This document shows positions 33,832-45,579 of a stretch of DNA of 64,000 nucleotides, in pieces. Numbering within the stretch: position 1 is the stretch's first letter; each line of letters opens with the position of its first letter. A model generated the notes under the pieces. That model ran no database searches and was not told the origin of the DNA. It was given only the letters and a program-made list of their open reading frames with translations. The position numbers and the translations under genes are program-made. The stretch comes from Viola odorata (lineage: Eukaryota > Streptophyta > Magnoliopsida > Malpighiales > Violaceae): the NCBI GenBank assembly GCA_963691705.1, contig OY829541.1:68791189-68855188 (forward strand), written 5' to 3'.

Positions 33832-34422
33832 TTTTGCTTTGTGCGGTTGTGGTTTGGAACGAAGAAGAGAGTGAGATTTTATTCTGTGTGTAAATTCTGG
33901 GAATTGTTTCTTTATTTTCTGGTGTTTATTTAATCTTTTTTTCGGTGGATGATCGATGAGATTGAGTGGTGTTGAAGGAGTAGTATTTAAACACAGGTGA
34001 GGAAAAGAAAGTGACGTTCTTTATTTTTGGCTTTGGTACACTGATGGTTCTTATATTATTATTTTTATTCTCGTTTGATTTTCTTAAGGTTGTGTTTCTT
34101 TTACTTCTCGGGGGGCGGGGGCCGCGCGGGTCGTATGGCTGATTAAATTTATACCCACCATTAATTCATGATTTATAGAATTTATATATTTATTTCTTTT
34201 TTCGGAATTTTTAAAATGATATTTTAGATTAAAATTTTTAATTTTAAATAAATAATATTTTGTAGTTTTTTTTTTTACTTTACAATTAATTAATTTAATA
34301 TAGAGGAAAGAAAAGAGTATATATTAATTAATTTATTTAGTATTAAAAATACTCTCACTAATTATTATCTTAATTTTCGTTTTCGACTTTAAAACATCAT
34401 CTATTAGAATCTGAAGGGAGTA

Positions 34423-35110
34423 TCATTTTTCACTTCTTTTTTATACATTATTTTTGAGATTCACATGCTCATTCTCTCTAACTCAAAATTTAATTAAACT
34501 ATTAATGGATCCACTTATCATACAGTGTATTTAGTTTGAAGTTATAAGTGATTATAAAGTTAACTTCTTATAGTCATTTTTCATTTTTTTCTTATACATT
34601 ATTTTTGGGATTCACATGCTTATTTCGTTAAATTCATGATTTAATTAAACTATTAATGAATCCACTTAACATATAATAATGTATTTAATTTGAGGTTATA
34701 AGTGGTAATGAGTTAACCCCTTATAGTCATTTTTTACAATTTTTTTATACATTGTTCTTGGAATTCACCGATTTATTCCCTCCAACTCAAAATTTAATTA
34801 AACTATTAATAGATCCATTTATCATTCAATGTATTTGGTTTGAGATTGTAAGAGATTAAATTTGGTAGATTTTTAGACGTGGAGGTATGTATATGTGGGG
34901 TCATATGTTAACCCCATTAGGGAGGGTAAGAGGGTGTAAAGGATTTTTTTGTTGTCTTTCTTAAATTTAACCCTACTATTTATTTATTTTCTAATGTATG
35001 AGTCTTATTTTTTTCTTATGCATTGTTTTTAGGACCCATATATTTATTCCCTCCAATTTAAAATTTAATTAAACTATTAATGAAATTCACTTATCATAAA
35101 ATTTTACCAA
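34423..35110. repeat. Degenerate tandem repeat, ~151-153 bp unit, three adjacent copies plus one displaced
   Basis: Copies start at 34423, 34574 and 34727, each with TCATTTTT, TATACATT(A/G)TT, a GG(A/G)(A/T)TTCAC-like block, TTTAATTAAACTATTAAT, GATCCA-type and GTATTT(A/G)(A/G)TTTGA blocks, ending with CTTATAG in the first two. A fourth diverged partial copy starts at about 35000 after 110 bp of other sequence. The array ends near TCCAAACGCACCC. It is probably an internal repeat of an old transposon. No ORF is present. Confidence 0.8.
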
Positions 35111-36260
35111 ACCTTCCCTCAAAATTTAACCTCTCATAACTTAACTTCCTTATAATTTAACCCTATTTTATACTCTCAATCCAAACGCACCCTAAAAAAA
35201 AAAATATATATTTTTCTCAATTGTCGCGATAATTAGCTTTTTTTTTTATTTCATTAAAGGGTAACATACTATTTCTTTTCTTTACTTATTATAAAAATCA
35301 AACCAACAATAATGTCAATATAAAATATAAATAAATTTTGTTCTCTTTCTATACTTGATAATATGACAGGGATTAGATGAATGTCTTGTGTTCGTGTCGT
35401 GTTTAATTAGCTAGAGTTTGGAGTTAGTGCATGCATCCAAATCCAAATCAATATAAAAGTTCAACCAAATAACATGCATACTTTTGATATTATATCACTA
35501 TTATGATTATTATTATTATTTTTATTTCTAATTAGGTTAATTATTTGACGAGTTCATAGAAATGAATCTGAATTTCTTAAAAAGATATATGTCCACGGTG
35601 CTTCTTTAAGATAGGCGGATCATGTCCCAGTTCACGGAGTTTTTTTTTTGCAATTTTGATTTAATTAAAATTTTGGGATTTTTTTTATTTAAATTAAGTA
35701 TTTTCTTTTTTCTATAATGATTTATATCTATATTATTCTCTATTTTTTTATATATACTCATTTATTTTCATATAAATTAACATTATATACCAACTTTTAA
35801 TTCAATTTACAATTAATGCATATTAAAGAAATAAATTTTCAAATTTACCATGCATAAATAAAATTAATTGACATTAAAGATTTAAAATCTCAAAAATTTT
35901 AAATATGTGATAATTTAATTAATTTATAATTAATATCTATTACTATTTAACTTTAGTCAATTAGTAAATTACTATTTATTTATGGATATAATCTAAAATT
36001 TTCTACGTATTTAATATATATTTCATAAAAAAAAGTATACATTTAATTTAAAACCAGGAAATTAATTTAAAAATATATCATAACCTTATCACTGTAGACT
36101 TCATATTTAATTTATTATTTTTTTATAATCTAAAAATTAATAAAACTAATCAAATTGAATAAAGTTCTTTTTTCATTCATTTTTTTCCAACATAAATTTA
36201 TTAAAATATAAATTACTCATTATCTTATATTTTAGTTTTTTTTAATAACCTAAAATGCTA

Positions 36261-36496
36261 CTTCCTTTGTCCCATATTAATTGTCCACTTTCACTATTCA
36301 TGCACGCGTTCGAAGAGGCCGGATGACGCACTATTTGACCTCAAAAAATTTCGAATTTTTTCTCGAATGTAGGTTAAGGATTAACGTACGTTCGAAAAAA
36401 AGTACGGATTTTTTTGGAGTCAAATAGTGAATCATTCGGTTTCCTCGAAATACGTGCACGAACAGTAAAGTGACAGTTAATATGGGACGGAGGGAG
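36261..36496. mobile_element. Stowaway-like (Tc1/mariner) MITE, 236 bp
   Basis: Flanked by TA on both sides (36259-36260, 36497-36498). Ends are CTTCCTTTGTCCCATATTAA on the left and, reverse-complemented, CTCCCTCCGTCCCATATTAA on the right, the classic plant Stowaway terminus. Complementarity continues inward for about 100 bp per arm (including CACTATTTGAC and TTCGAA blocks), so nearly the whole element folds into one hairpin. No coding capacity. Confidence 0.87.
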
Positions 36497-39012
36497 TATT
36501 TGATTTGGAACTTCTTTATATGAGTATATTTTGATACTTTTGTTAGTAGGGATATTTTCTATTTGCATGAATTATTTATCTATATACTAACACTATAAAA
36601 AACTAAAAATACACTTCTCGGTTCGCAATTTTTTAAAATCTCGGTCAAAATCGTGAATACTTCACCTCATCGGTTATGAGACTGATCCGATTTTTATAAC
36701 CTTGTTTATATGCATATTTATGTGTTCCAAAAAAAAAGAATTTTGTTGCCTTTTCCTTTAAACTTTTTAAAGAAACAATAAATAACATACTAATAATAGT
36801 ACAAGATATTGCGCAAGGGGATGTGACTTGTGTGCACTCAACATGCTTAGTTAGGCTCAACATGCTTAGTTTTAAGGATTTAGGAAACCAAGCTTCGGAA
36901 AAAAGATTACGTTCAAAAGAAAATTCTGAGTTTTTGTACAACAACTCAAAAGTCAAAAATAACCAAGAAAAACTATCTATTGTTGAAATGTTAGTTGTTA
37001 TATATCACATGAAATTATAGATAAGTTATGAGTTTATGCATACGTTCTATTCGCTCTTCTATGCAATAACTCTGATAATCTTTTCCTAGGGATTAGAAAT
37101 TAAATAGTGTGGTTCAGCAACCAACATCAACAAACGTGACACAATGCTATCATATCATACGTGAAACGAAGGTCATCATGTACGTTTTGTGCGATAGTGG
37201 TTGATCAAATACGTACTTAAATGATTGATTAAAATAACAAAAACTATAATTAATTAAATTTTTTTTTTTAAAGCAAAACTAATAAACAAATTTCTTTTTC
37301 AACGGAAAATTAGAGAAATTTCATTGACATCATTACAGACTCAATCATGAAATCTGCGACACAACAAGATTTATGATTGAAAGGAATAAGATATGACATT
37401 ACGATCGTTCTTTTGATTCAGTTATTTAACGATAACATGTATACATTTGAGACTTAATTCCTTCGTGTTTTACAAGAAGTATGACGAATTAATTAACCTA
37501 CAATCGAGATCCATTATACAACTAGTATAACGTCCACAACTTGAGATTTCCGTTTCTTCTTGAAAGATATCCATCGTCGTCATCATATAGCTAGCTAGGT
37601 TGATACGTCTGTGTAATTAGATTAATTAGTAGTTAATCAAACAATCAAAGACAAACTTATAAGAATGTGAAGGGCTGGACATTGAAATACTAGTAATTAT
37701 TAATTGACACGTGGGTGTATACGTGTATACAAACCTATAACTTTAAAAACGAGGGAAATTGTATGGTGCACTTCCAATGTTTTTATTTGAGTTACAATAC
37801 CGTTAAATATATATCTAATAATTAACTAATAATTTTATAATTATAAATTTATATCATATATTAAATAGATTTAATGGTTAATTAATAATGATCATTTAAT
37901 TTAGAGTATAGTTACAGTAGAAAATAATTAAAATAAATAAATACTCAGGCAACGTGCATTCCAAGTCTCTTTCTTCTTTAACTAGCTAGTTGTATTTGTT
38001 TGTATTCGTAAAACACCTTTCAATATTAGTAACTCTATTTTGCCATTTTCATCTTTTATTTGTTAGTTGTTTTTATTTAGATGAAGATATAGAAAAAAAC
38101 AGTCTATTATATAGCAAAAACAATTATACTAGATTTAAACTCGAGATATGATTTACCTGTTTTTTTTCTCGTCGAATGTTGCTTGTTCGATTTTTCTGAC
38201 AAGAGATTTATCTCAATCGAACATATATAATTAGATCTTGAAACAAATGACTCTCTCAATATAGTTTTTTCTATGATCTCTATTCTCCTCATACAAACCA
38301 ATTCTAAGATGTTTGTTTTCTCTGTTTTTATTTTTGTGTTAGAAATGTTTTCATCTCCATTCTCCTTATTTTGACGTTACGTCTATGTTTTCTAAATTAA
38401 ATTTGGACGAATCACTTGACCTTATCAACGAGGCTGTAAAATTTTATAATCATGTTTATCGTTAGGTAAGCAAAGGGTAGTACCGATATTTTTATTAAAA
38501 AATTAGGATTTAGGTTATTGACTTGGCCTCTTCAAAGAGGCTGAAGGGCGTCGGCGGTTACCTTTCTAAGAGATGGAGAGTCACTCAATAAAGAAATATC
38601 GTTAATTGAATAGCAACCTCACATAAAATCCTAAACTAATCTTCAAAATTACATCGACACCTGCGGCTAATGATTCTTTAATCAAGATTATGGATACCAA
38701 ACTTATAATGCTGAAGTTATCAGAAAGTCACTTCATATCAGTGAAATCCTTACATTGATTAATTAGGAGTCAGAAAAACATCCCTAAAATACATAATTTA
38801 TATTCCTGTTTCTATTTCTATTTCTATATGCATAAGCAACGGTAGAAGCATACTTTATATCTTTGCATTTCATATTTAGATTATTTCATTAAGGTAGATC
38901 AAGAAAACAAAAACATAGGCTGTAAGCTTTCTACTAAATAGTCAATACGTGCCTATGCATCCTCCCAGTCAAGATGAGAAACTACTATATCCATGTCCTG
39001 TGATCAACATCT

Positions 39013-39320
39013 GAATGAGGTCTAGAGGTTCAGACAATATTCATGTCCTGTTTCTCGTTTCTCCCCATGGAACCAGACTTCCTGGAACAATTTCAAAATC
39101 GTGGGGCGGGTGAACGAGGTCTAGAAGTTCAGACAATGTGCCGCACAGACACTCCACTGTTCTCCATGTTAATAATATCACATTCGTGAAGTCATACATG
39201 GCGAAAGGAAAGCAAACCAAGTGGCTCAGCAAATTATTTTAGACGCGTGAGACACAATGCTGTTTTTCAACCTAAAATCAGATTCATGAAGTCATAAAGT
39301 TGGCTCAGCACAATCACAAA
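39013..39320. repeat. Interrupted ~100-bp direct repeat
   Basis: GA(A)(T/C)GAGGTCTAGA(G/A)GTTCAGACAAT occurs at 39013 and 39112 (offset 99). ATTC(G/A)TGAAGTCATA followed by GGCTCAGCA occurs at 39182 and 39282 (offset 100). The two conserved blocks with the same offset indicate one duplicated unit with a diverged middle. A third trace, TCATGTCCTGT, repeats at shorter spacing near 38992 and 39042. Origin unknown. Confidence 0.7.
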
Positions 39321-41240
39321 ATGTTACAATTGCAGGCTAAACACAGATGCCAGAGGGTAAAATAGTGCTGGAATAAAATTTAATCTCAGCACTGGCGTTC
39401 CTCCTCAAAGCAGTTCTCGCAAAGCTGGCAGAGATGGAAGAAAATAAAAAAGCAATAACAAAAAAACAGACAATTGGAGACATAATAGAGAAGCTGGTAG
39501 AAGGGTAGAGGAATAGAAAAAATGGCTCTTTTTGTAACATCCACATCAGTAATAGACTATTCCCTACAAACATCCATGGCTCCTATCAAGAACACAGAAA
39601 AAAAAGGAAAAAAATGTGGGAATGGAAGAATGAAACTGTTCAAATAAATAAAAAGGTCACAGACTTGTACTCGAAGGGGAGAGATATAAGATCACCGCTC
39701 GCATGGTTCTGTTTTCAAATGGCATTGGCAAACTATTTCTACCTAAATTGTATGTGCACCAACCCCTACACCAGTGGGCAGCATTGCTGAGTGAGCTCCA
39801 TCTCTTTCACCCTCTAACTCTCCGTCAACCAATCCCATGCCATATCGACCAATTCATTAATCTAAAAATCCAGACAAACACCTCCCATCATTTCCGCACC
39901 ACCCTCTTCCCCATCTAATTAGGCAAATCCTCTCCCTTCTTTTACCTACTCTCATGTAAGTATTTTTCCTAATTGGAAATTTATTTCAATAGGGAAGAGA
40001 TTCGATTTGGCAACTGATAGGCAGCATGGAATTGTATAGAAAAAACACACCTAAAAATCATCCCCTCAGCCAAAACCAAGTGTCAAAAGGAAAACTAAAG
40101 TTTTGGTATAAAGAATAGAGCAGAAAAACCAAGAATGCAACAGATTGTGATCATCCCCAAGCACAAATGAGCGTCCAGTTATTTAGCATAGAAGCTCGCA
40201 ACATGTATTGCTTAGTTATAAAAAAATATTAAATCTGTCCTCAAACATAACACAGCCCAGCAGTTTAGTAGAGATTTACCTGTTAAAAGCAAAATTCGTT
40301 TTCACTGTCAATTCAGTGAACCAACCATCAGAAACAACATCGGATAGCTGTGATCTATTCATACCAGCAACACCTCATGTGACCTCAAACGTAGCTTCAC
40401 TAACCAAGACAACACCTTGGGAAGGAGGAAAGAAGAAGAGAAAAAGAAAGAAAGAAAAAAAGAAAAGAAAAGAAAAAAAGGAAGATAGACAAAAGAGTGA
40501 GGCCTAGTATTGCATAAAGAACATACACAATAACACATACATTGACAAATGTACCCAACCCACGTAGATAACCCACCATCGCATTTTTTTCCAGGACAGT
40601 AAGAAACCTTAACATATACACTTCTAACTGGACTAACTGCGTACCTTTTCCATGCGTAAATACCAACAACCCAGCTACAGTGATCAATAAGCTGCAACAA
40701 ACCACCATGTAGACCTGCAGGTATTTGGGATATGACAGCCCCACCACACCATTAAAGGTAAATAAAAACGGAACCTATGATCAGCCAATCAGACATGCCA
40801 GAACTTTCCACCTCAAACAATAATGACAAGGAAAAACTAGATTGTAAATGGAACAGGTTGACTGATCACTTAAAGAAAACACCCAGTATGCACTTTCAGT
40901 TTATCAGCAAGCATTGCTTCATAAAGCAAGTTACCTAGATCCTTGCTACGAAAAACTTAGCTAGTAAACCTTCATTTTACACCATAACAAAGGCCAAGCA
41001 ACATGTTGAGATTAAAAAACTAAACATCTTTATCACATACGACATTAAATTAAGGAAAGAAGAAAACATAGCAACAGGTAACAGTTCTTCAAGTGAATAT
41101 TTTATCACAAAAACCCACATGATAATAAAGGTAATGATCCAACATACATCCAGTAATAATAGAAGCTTGCAAGAAAGAGAATGGGTTGATGCAGACAAGC
41201 AGCAGAACATCCCTTCGATACATTCCATGACAAGGTCAGC

Positions 41241-44200
41241 TCAGGCCCTAGAGCCAGTAGTCCATTCAATTAGATGAAGACCTGCAAAATATTGAAAAAG
41301 CAAAAGTAGCACATCCATTTATGAGGAGGCAACTACCAGCAGAAAAATCCAAACAGCAGAGAAACACTAAATCTTCTAAGAAAGTGGCCCTTCATGTGTG
41401 CAGAGGCTGATTCCAAGGAGTATGAAGTGTGGGCAACCCAATAGCTCCTCTGACCAGGGCAATCATTAAGAAGTCAACCTTCAATGTTGAGTGCATAATT
41501 TTTTCCTACCATAGGACACTATTCTACAGCCTCGTGCAACAGATATTCTGTATCTTTGGCCTCAACCAGGAAACCTATATCCTGCAGCTAACCTTGATCC
41601 TTTATTTTACATTTGTGATCCCAAGATCTCTGCTCATACCAGTTCAGTCAACTTTTATCTGCCAGATTTACTAAGGAGACTCATTGTGCTCTTCTAATCC
41701 TGTAATAAGCCAAATAAATGATACTGATCAACAAATATGGAAAAAATCAGAGTATGTTTATTAGAATTAAAGTAGTAAACATTACCAGTCAAGTTGGATA
41801 GTGGATGTTCACTTTTTGGTGAAAAACCTTCCTCACCGCCAGTTACATTTGGCATTAATCTTCTTTCCACATATTGATCATCACTAGTCAGCACACTTCT
41901 CATTGATTCCTTTGCATAACAATCCTCATTTCCTAAACCTAGCATTCCATGATTTCCATCGTCCTTCATGTTTGTTGAATCCTTCACAGTAGAGTCTGGT
42001 TCCTCGCCAGACTCTTCTGCACTGCTGTGGTCATGATATGTGACTTTTTGACTTTTCTTAATACCCCTCTCAACATTTGACTGATGCTCGTGCCCCACAG
42101 AGTTGGACCTCGATCGCACTTGGAGCTTTGATTTAGATTTTTCATCTGATCTATGATTTGAGCGGCGCTTTTCTTCGGGAGATATTGACCTGGAGTGCCT
42201 CCTTTGTTTTGATTCACTCTCATCCCTACGCTTTGGGGATGACCTGCTTCGTCTCTGATGCCTATTATCAGCGGATAATGATCTAGACCTTCTTCTTTCC
42301 CGATGCCTTGACTTTCTATCTCTGTTTTCATTTACTTTCTCCCTCGAACGATACCTACCCTCCACAGATTTTGATCTGGATCTCTTTCTATCACGACGCT
42401 TCAATATTTCATCTCTGGCTTCATTGTCATCGGACTGATCTTTGACTTCCGCAGATTTGGATCTGGATCTGGATTGTCTTCTGTGTTTTGATCCGCTACC
42501 ATCAATTTTTTTAGGGGATGACCTGCTTCCACGATGCTTACCATCAACAGATGATGACCTGGATCTCCGCCTCCTACGTTCCTTTGATTTTTCAACTCGG
42601 CTATCAGTTGCTCTGTCAATGGAATCTTCAACAGACCTAGAGCGCTTTCTGTACTTTAGTTTGTTATCACTGTCATTTCTTGGTGATAACCTACTTCCTC
42701 TGCGGTGGCTAGGTGACTTTCTAGCTGTATGAGATGAACTTTCTCGGCGATGTTTAGGTGAGCTTGAATCATCCCTGTAGGCTTTTCTATTCCGAGGACT
42801 AGCACTCCTGCTCCTATTTCTCCTTGAAACAGGTGAATGACGATCATATGACCTATCCAAATCTCGCCTTCTAGATCTCTCACTATCATCCCTATAGTTC
42901 CTATGTGACCGCCTTTCATTGTCATACCTCAAATGATAACGAGATCGAAATGGTGATCTAGATTTCCGGTCTCTATTGTGGCGAGGTGGAGGAGAATAAG
43001 AAGGAGACCTGCGTCTTCGGCGAGAATTAGCTGGTGATTTTGACTTGGATCTGGACCTAGCTCGAGATGGGGATGCGGACCTTTCAAAAAGAAGTAAATT
43101 TATTAGTGGGGAAACAAAATCTGGAATAACAATGCCCAGCTAGTTTAATAACATAGCTACCTTATGCATTCGTTCCCTTGTTATTCAAGGTCTGATAGAA
43201 ATATAAATACTACACATGATAAGCAGCAATCAATACATACCTAGATTTTTCATTTGTTTCTGTCTCTTCAATAACAAATCCATCAGCTTTTAACTTCGCA
43301 CTTATTTCGGCAGCTCTAGCTGCAGCTAACTCTGTCGCTGACTTCATTGTTGCAGCTCGGTTAGCTGCCTGTTGAGCATTCATTGTTTGCTGCATAATCA
43401 GAGCCTGTTGAAATTGCATTTGTTGCATAGCAACAGCTTGCTGCATCATCATTGGAAGAGACGATGACGACACTGAAGAATTCTGTGGTTTTTGAGGAAG
43501 TGATTTAGCCATCTCAACATTCAATGGCCGACCCCCAACATCCATGTTGTTCATTGCTAATGCAGCAGTTGCCTCTTCAGGTTTTGAGTATTCTATGTAC
43601 GCAAAATGCTTTGAATCGGTAATTGTGCATTCAACAACTGTGCCACAAAAGCCAAACAGTTGTTTTAGTTGGTCAACTGTCAGAAGGGGGCTAAGATTGC
43701 TAACTTGAAGTGTTCTCTTTAGAGCATCCTCCTTCCTGGCTTTGTCAGACGGGCCTAGGAAAACAAAGGAAAACAAAATTTACCCAGTGTCTAAGGTAGT
43801 GGGATAAAAAAAAGCATCAAATGAAAAACAAACCGACAAAGTGCACTTAGCAACCATAACACAATATGAAAGAAAGAAAACAGCACAGTGAAGACCCCAA
43901 ATATACATTCCATAAAAAGGATAGAAGAATACCAGAAGCATCCTTATTGGACTGAGTTTGTGCTTGCACCTGAGCAGCATGAGCCTGAAGGGCTTGGGCA
44001 GCAACAATAGCCTGAGCAGCCGCCATAGCAGCTGCTGAAGGCGCCATAGGCACCTGACTCAGAGTCCCCATTGTGGTTGTTGCAGCCAAGGCAGTCATCA
44101 GCAAATTGTGTGGGGGATGGTTAAACTTGCAATCAGTTTTTGCACATTGACCGTTTATGTACTCCCGACAAAGTTCCCCGAGAGATGCTCCAATTCCAGG

Positions 44201-45579
44201 TAATATAGCACCACCAGAAGGACCAGCAACAATTCCTGGAATCATTCCTATACCAGGGAATGACCCAGAAACAGATCCCAAGTAATTTGGCATGTTTGGC
44301 ATGGTCTGGTTGATCATGTTCGGATATGTGGATGCAGGAGCCATACCCAACAGCCCTCCTGACGTAGTACCTGCACAAGAACAACCCAATATCAAGCAAA
44401 TAGAAAGATAGAGCATGCAAACTTGATGTACACAATAATAACTAAACTAAAAAAATAAGGAATTGGAAACCAAGGTGAAATAGCAAACATACAGTTCTCA
44501 AATGTTCCATGACTACACAAAGAACCTTAATAAAGAAATAAAAATTCGTTTCATTTCCTCTTTTCACAAACTAAATATGAACCCCCGCCCCCCACCAATA
44601 TTTCCTACCGCATTCTAACAAAACAAAATAGAAGACTTCATATATGAACCACTAACCCTTCAAGACAACAAGCAATAGCATTACGATGTCCATCCAACAA
44701 CAGACCACTACATAAGCACACAGAAAAACCAAATCTGTGACTACATTTCGGGGTGAATTCAGCTCTTTTGAGAAAAAAACACCTACACTTTCACTTACGA
44801 AATGTATCAACACTCCATTCAAATAATTGTCATTATGACAAGGAAACAAACACCATTGCGTTTTATGTTTCCTTCACATATTTATAAAGAGAAAAATCAA
44901 ACAACTAAACAAAAACACCTGTAACTAATCCCATTATAAGGAGATTGCAGAGAATTCATAAAAAAATCTACGACTGGAAGACACACCAACCATTACCTGC
45001 ACTGAAAAACACCGGGAATGGACTGCCCGCTATGGCTTTACCGTTACACTCAATATTCACCATATAATTGCCTCTCTTTGGCACCACATACGTCACAGAA
45101 TATGCCCCATCACCCATATCCTTCACAATCCCTTCCTGGTCGCTTCCCCCAACTCCCACTCCAGGAGAAACCCTAACCCTGACCAGAGCACCTCCATGGG
45201 GCACCTTCCGCTCATCCGCATCCTTGGTAACAACCACGAATGTAGAAGCCGCACACGCAGCTCCACCAGCAATGCCAGCTCCAGCTGCTGTGCACTTGGC
45301 AGGGTCAACAGGACCCACAGGTTTGTTCGCCAAATCCTCCCTTCCGATCTCATCATCTTCGTCGTCGGAATCAGAATCAGCCTCGGCTTTCTCCTTCCGG
45401 TAGGTTAGGGCTTTGAATGTGGCGTCGAATGCGGCTTTGGCAACCGCAGTCTGCTCAGCCTCGCTCTTCTGCTTAGCTTCCTCAGCTTGCTTCATCCATA
45501 TCGGCTTAACCGCAGTAATTGCAGTGGTCGCAGTGGTGGACGTGACCGGAGAGGGAACGACGGTAGTGCGATCGGTCAT
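41241..45579 (-). CDS. IRR: RRM/RS-rich splicing-type protein with filamin-like repeat and CCCH finger (IRR-like)
   Basis: Nuclear RNA-binding protein resembling Arabidopsis At3g23900 (IRR), linked to splicing of defence transcripts. Five exons on the minus strand, phases consistent: 45579-44997, 44370-43933, 43754-43241, 43080-41786, 41281-41241, giving 956 residues. Order of parts: N-terminal Lys/Glu/Ala stretch and acidic DSDSDDEDDE; filamin/ABP280-like repeat at about 120-190 (DMGDGAYSVTYVVPKRGNY, then IAGSPFPVFF); Gly/Pro/Met-rich segment; CCCH finger at Cys262, Cys270, Cys275, His279; Ala/Gln stretch. The RRM has RNP2 LQVSNL near 356 and RNP1 HFAYIEYS near 390. A Gln/Met-rich helix comes next, then about 430 residues of SR/RS dipeptides. 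The last exon encodes only 13 residues (LHLIEWTTGSRA), the least certain part. A leader intron is likely (donor GTAAGC near 45724). Confidence 0.92.

Larger units (their letters stand above)
33832..41240. other. Long gene-poor, AT-rich stretch between the J20-like and RS-protein genes
   Basis: About 7.4 kb without a supported gene. It holds a small GC-rich island (about 34108-34138) in otherwise very AT-rich DNA, the ~150-bp tandem repeats at 34423-35110, a Stowaway-like MITE at 36261-36496 and ~100-bp repeats at 39013-39320. A purine-only tract of about 80 bases lies near 40417-40497. The last 1-2 kb may include the 3' UTR of the minus-strand RS-protein gene. Open frames there (such as 40400-40747 minus) are low-complexity. 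Confidence 0.45.

Noticed and set aside
40359..40747. Minus-strand frames beginning after a CAG|GTCTACATGG site, considered as an alternative last exon of the RS-protein gene
   Set aside because: The translation becomes low-complexity Leu/Phe/Ser over a pyrimidine tract. The exon at 41241-41281 has the right phase and is nearer.
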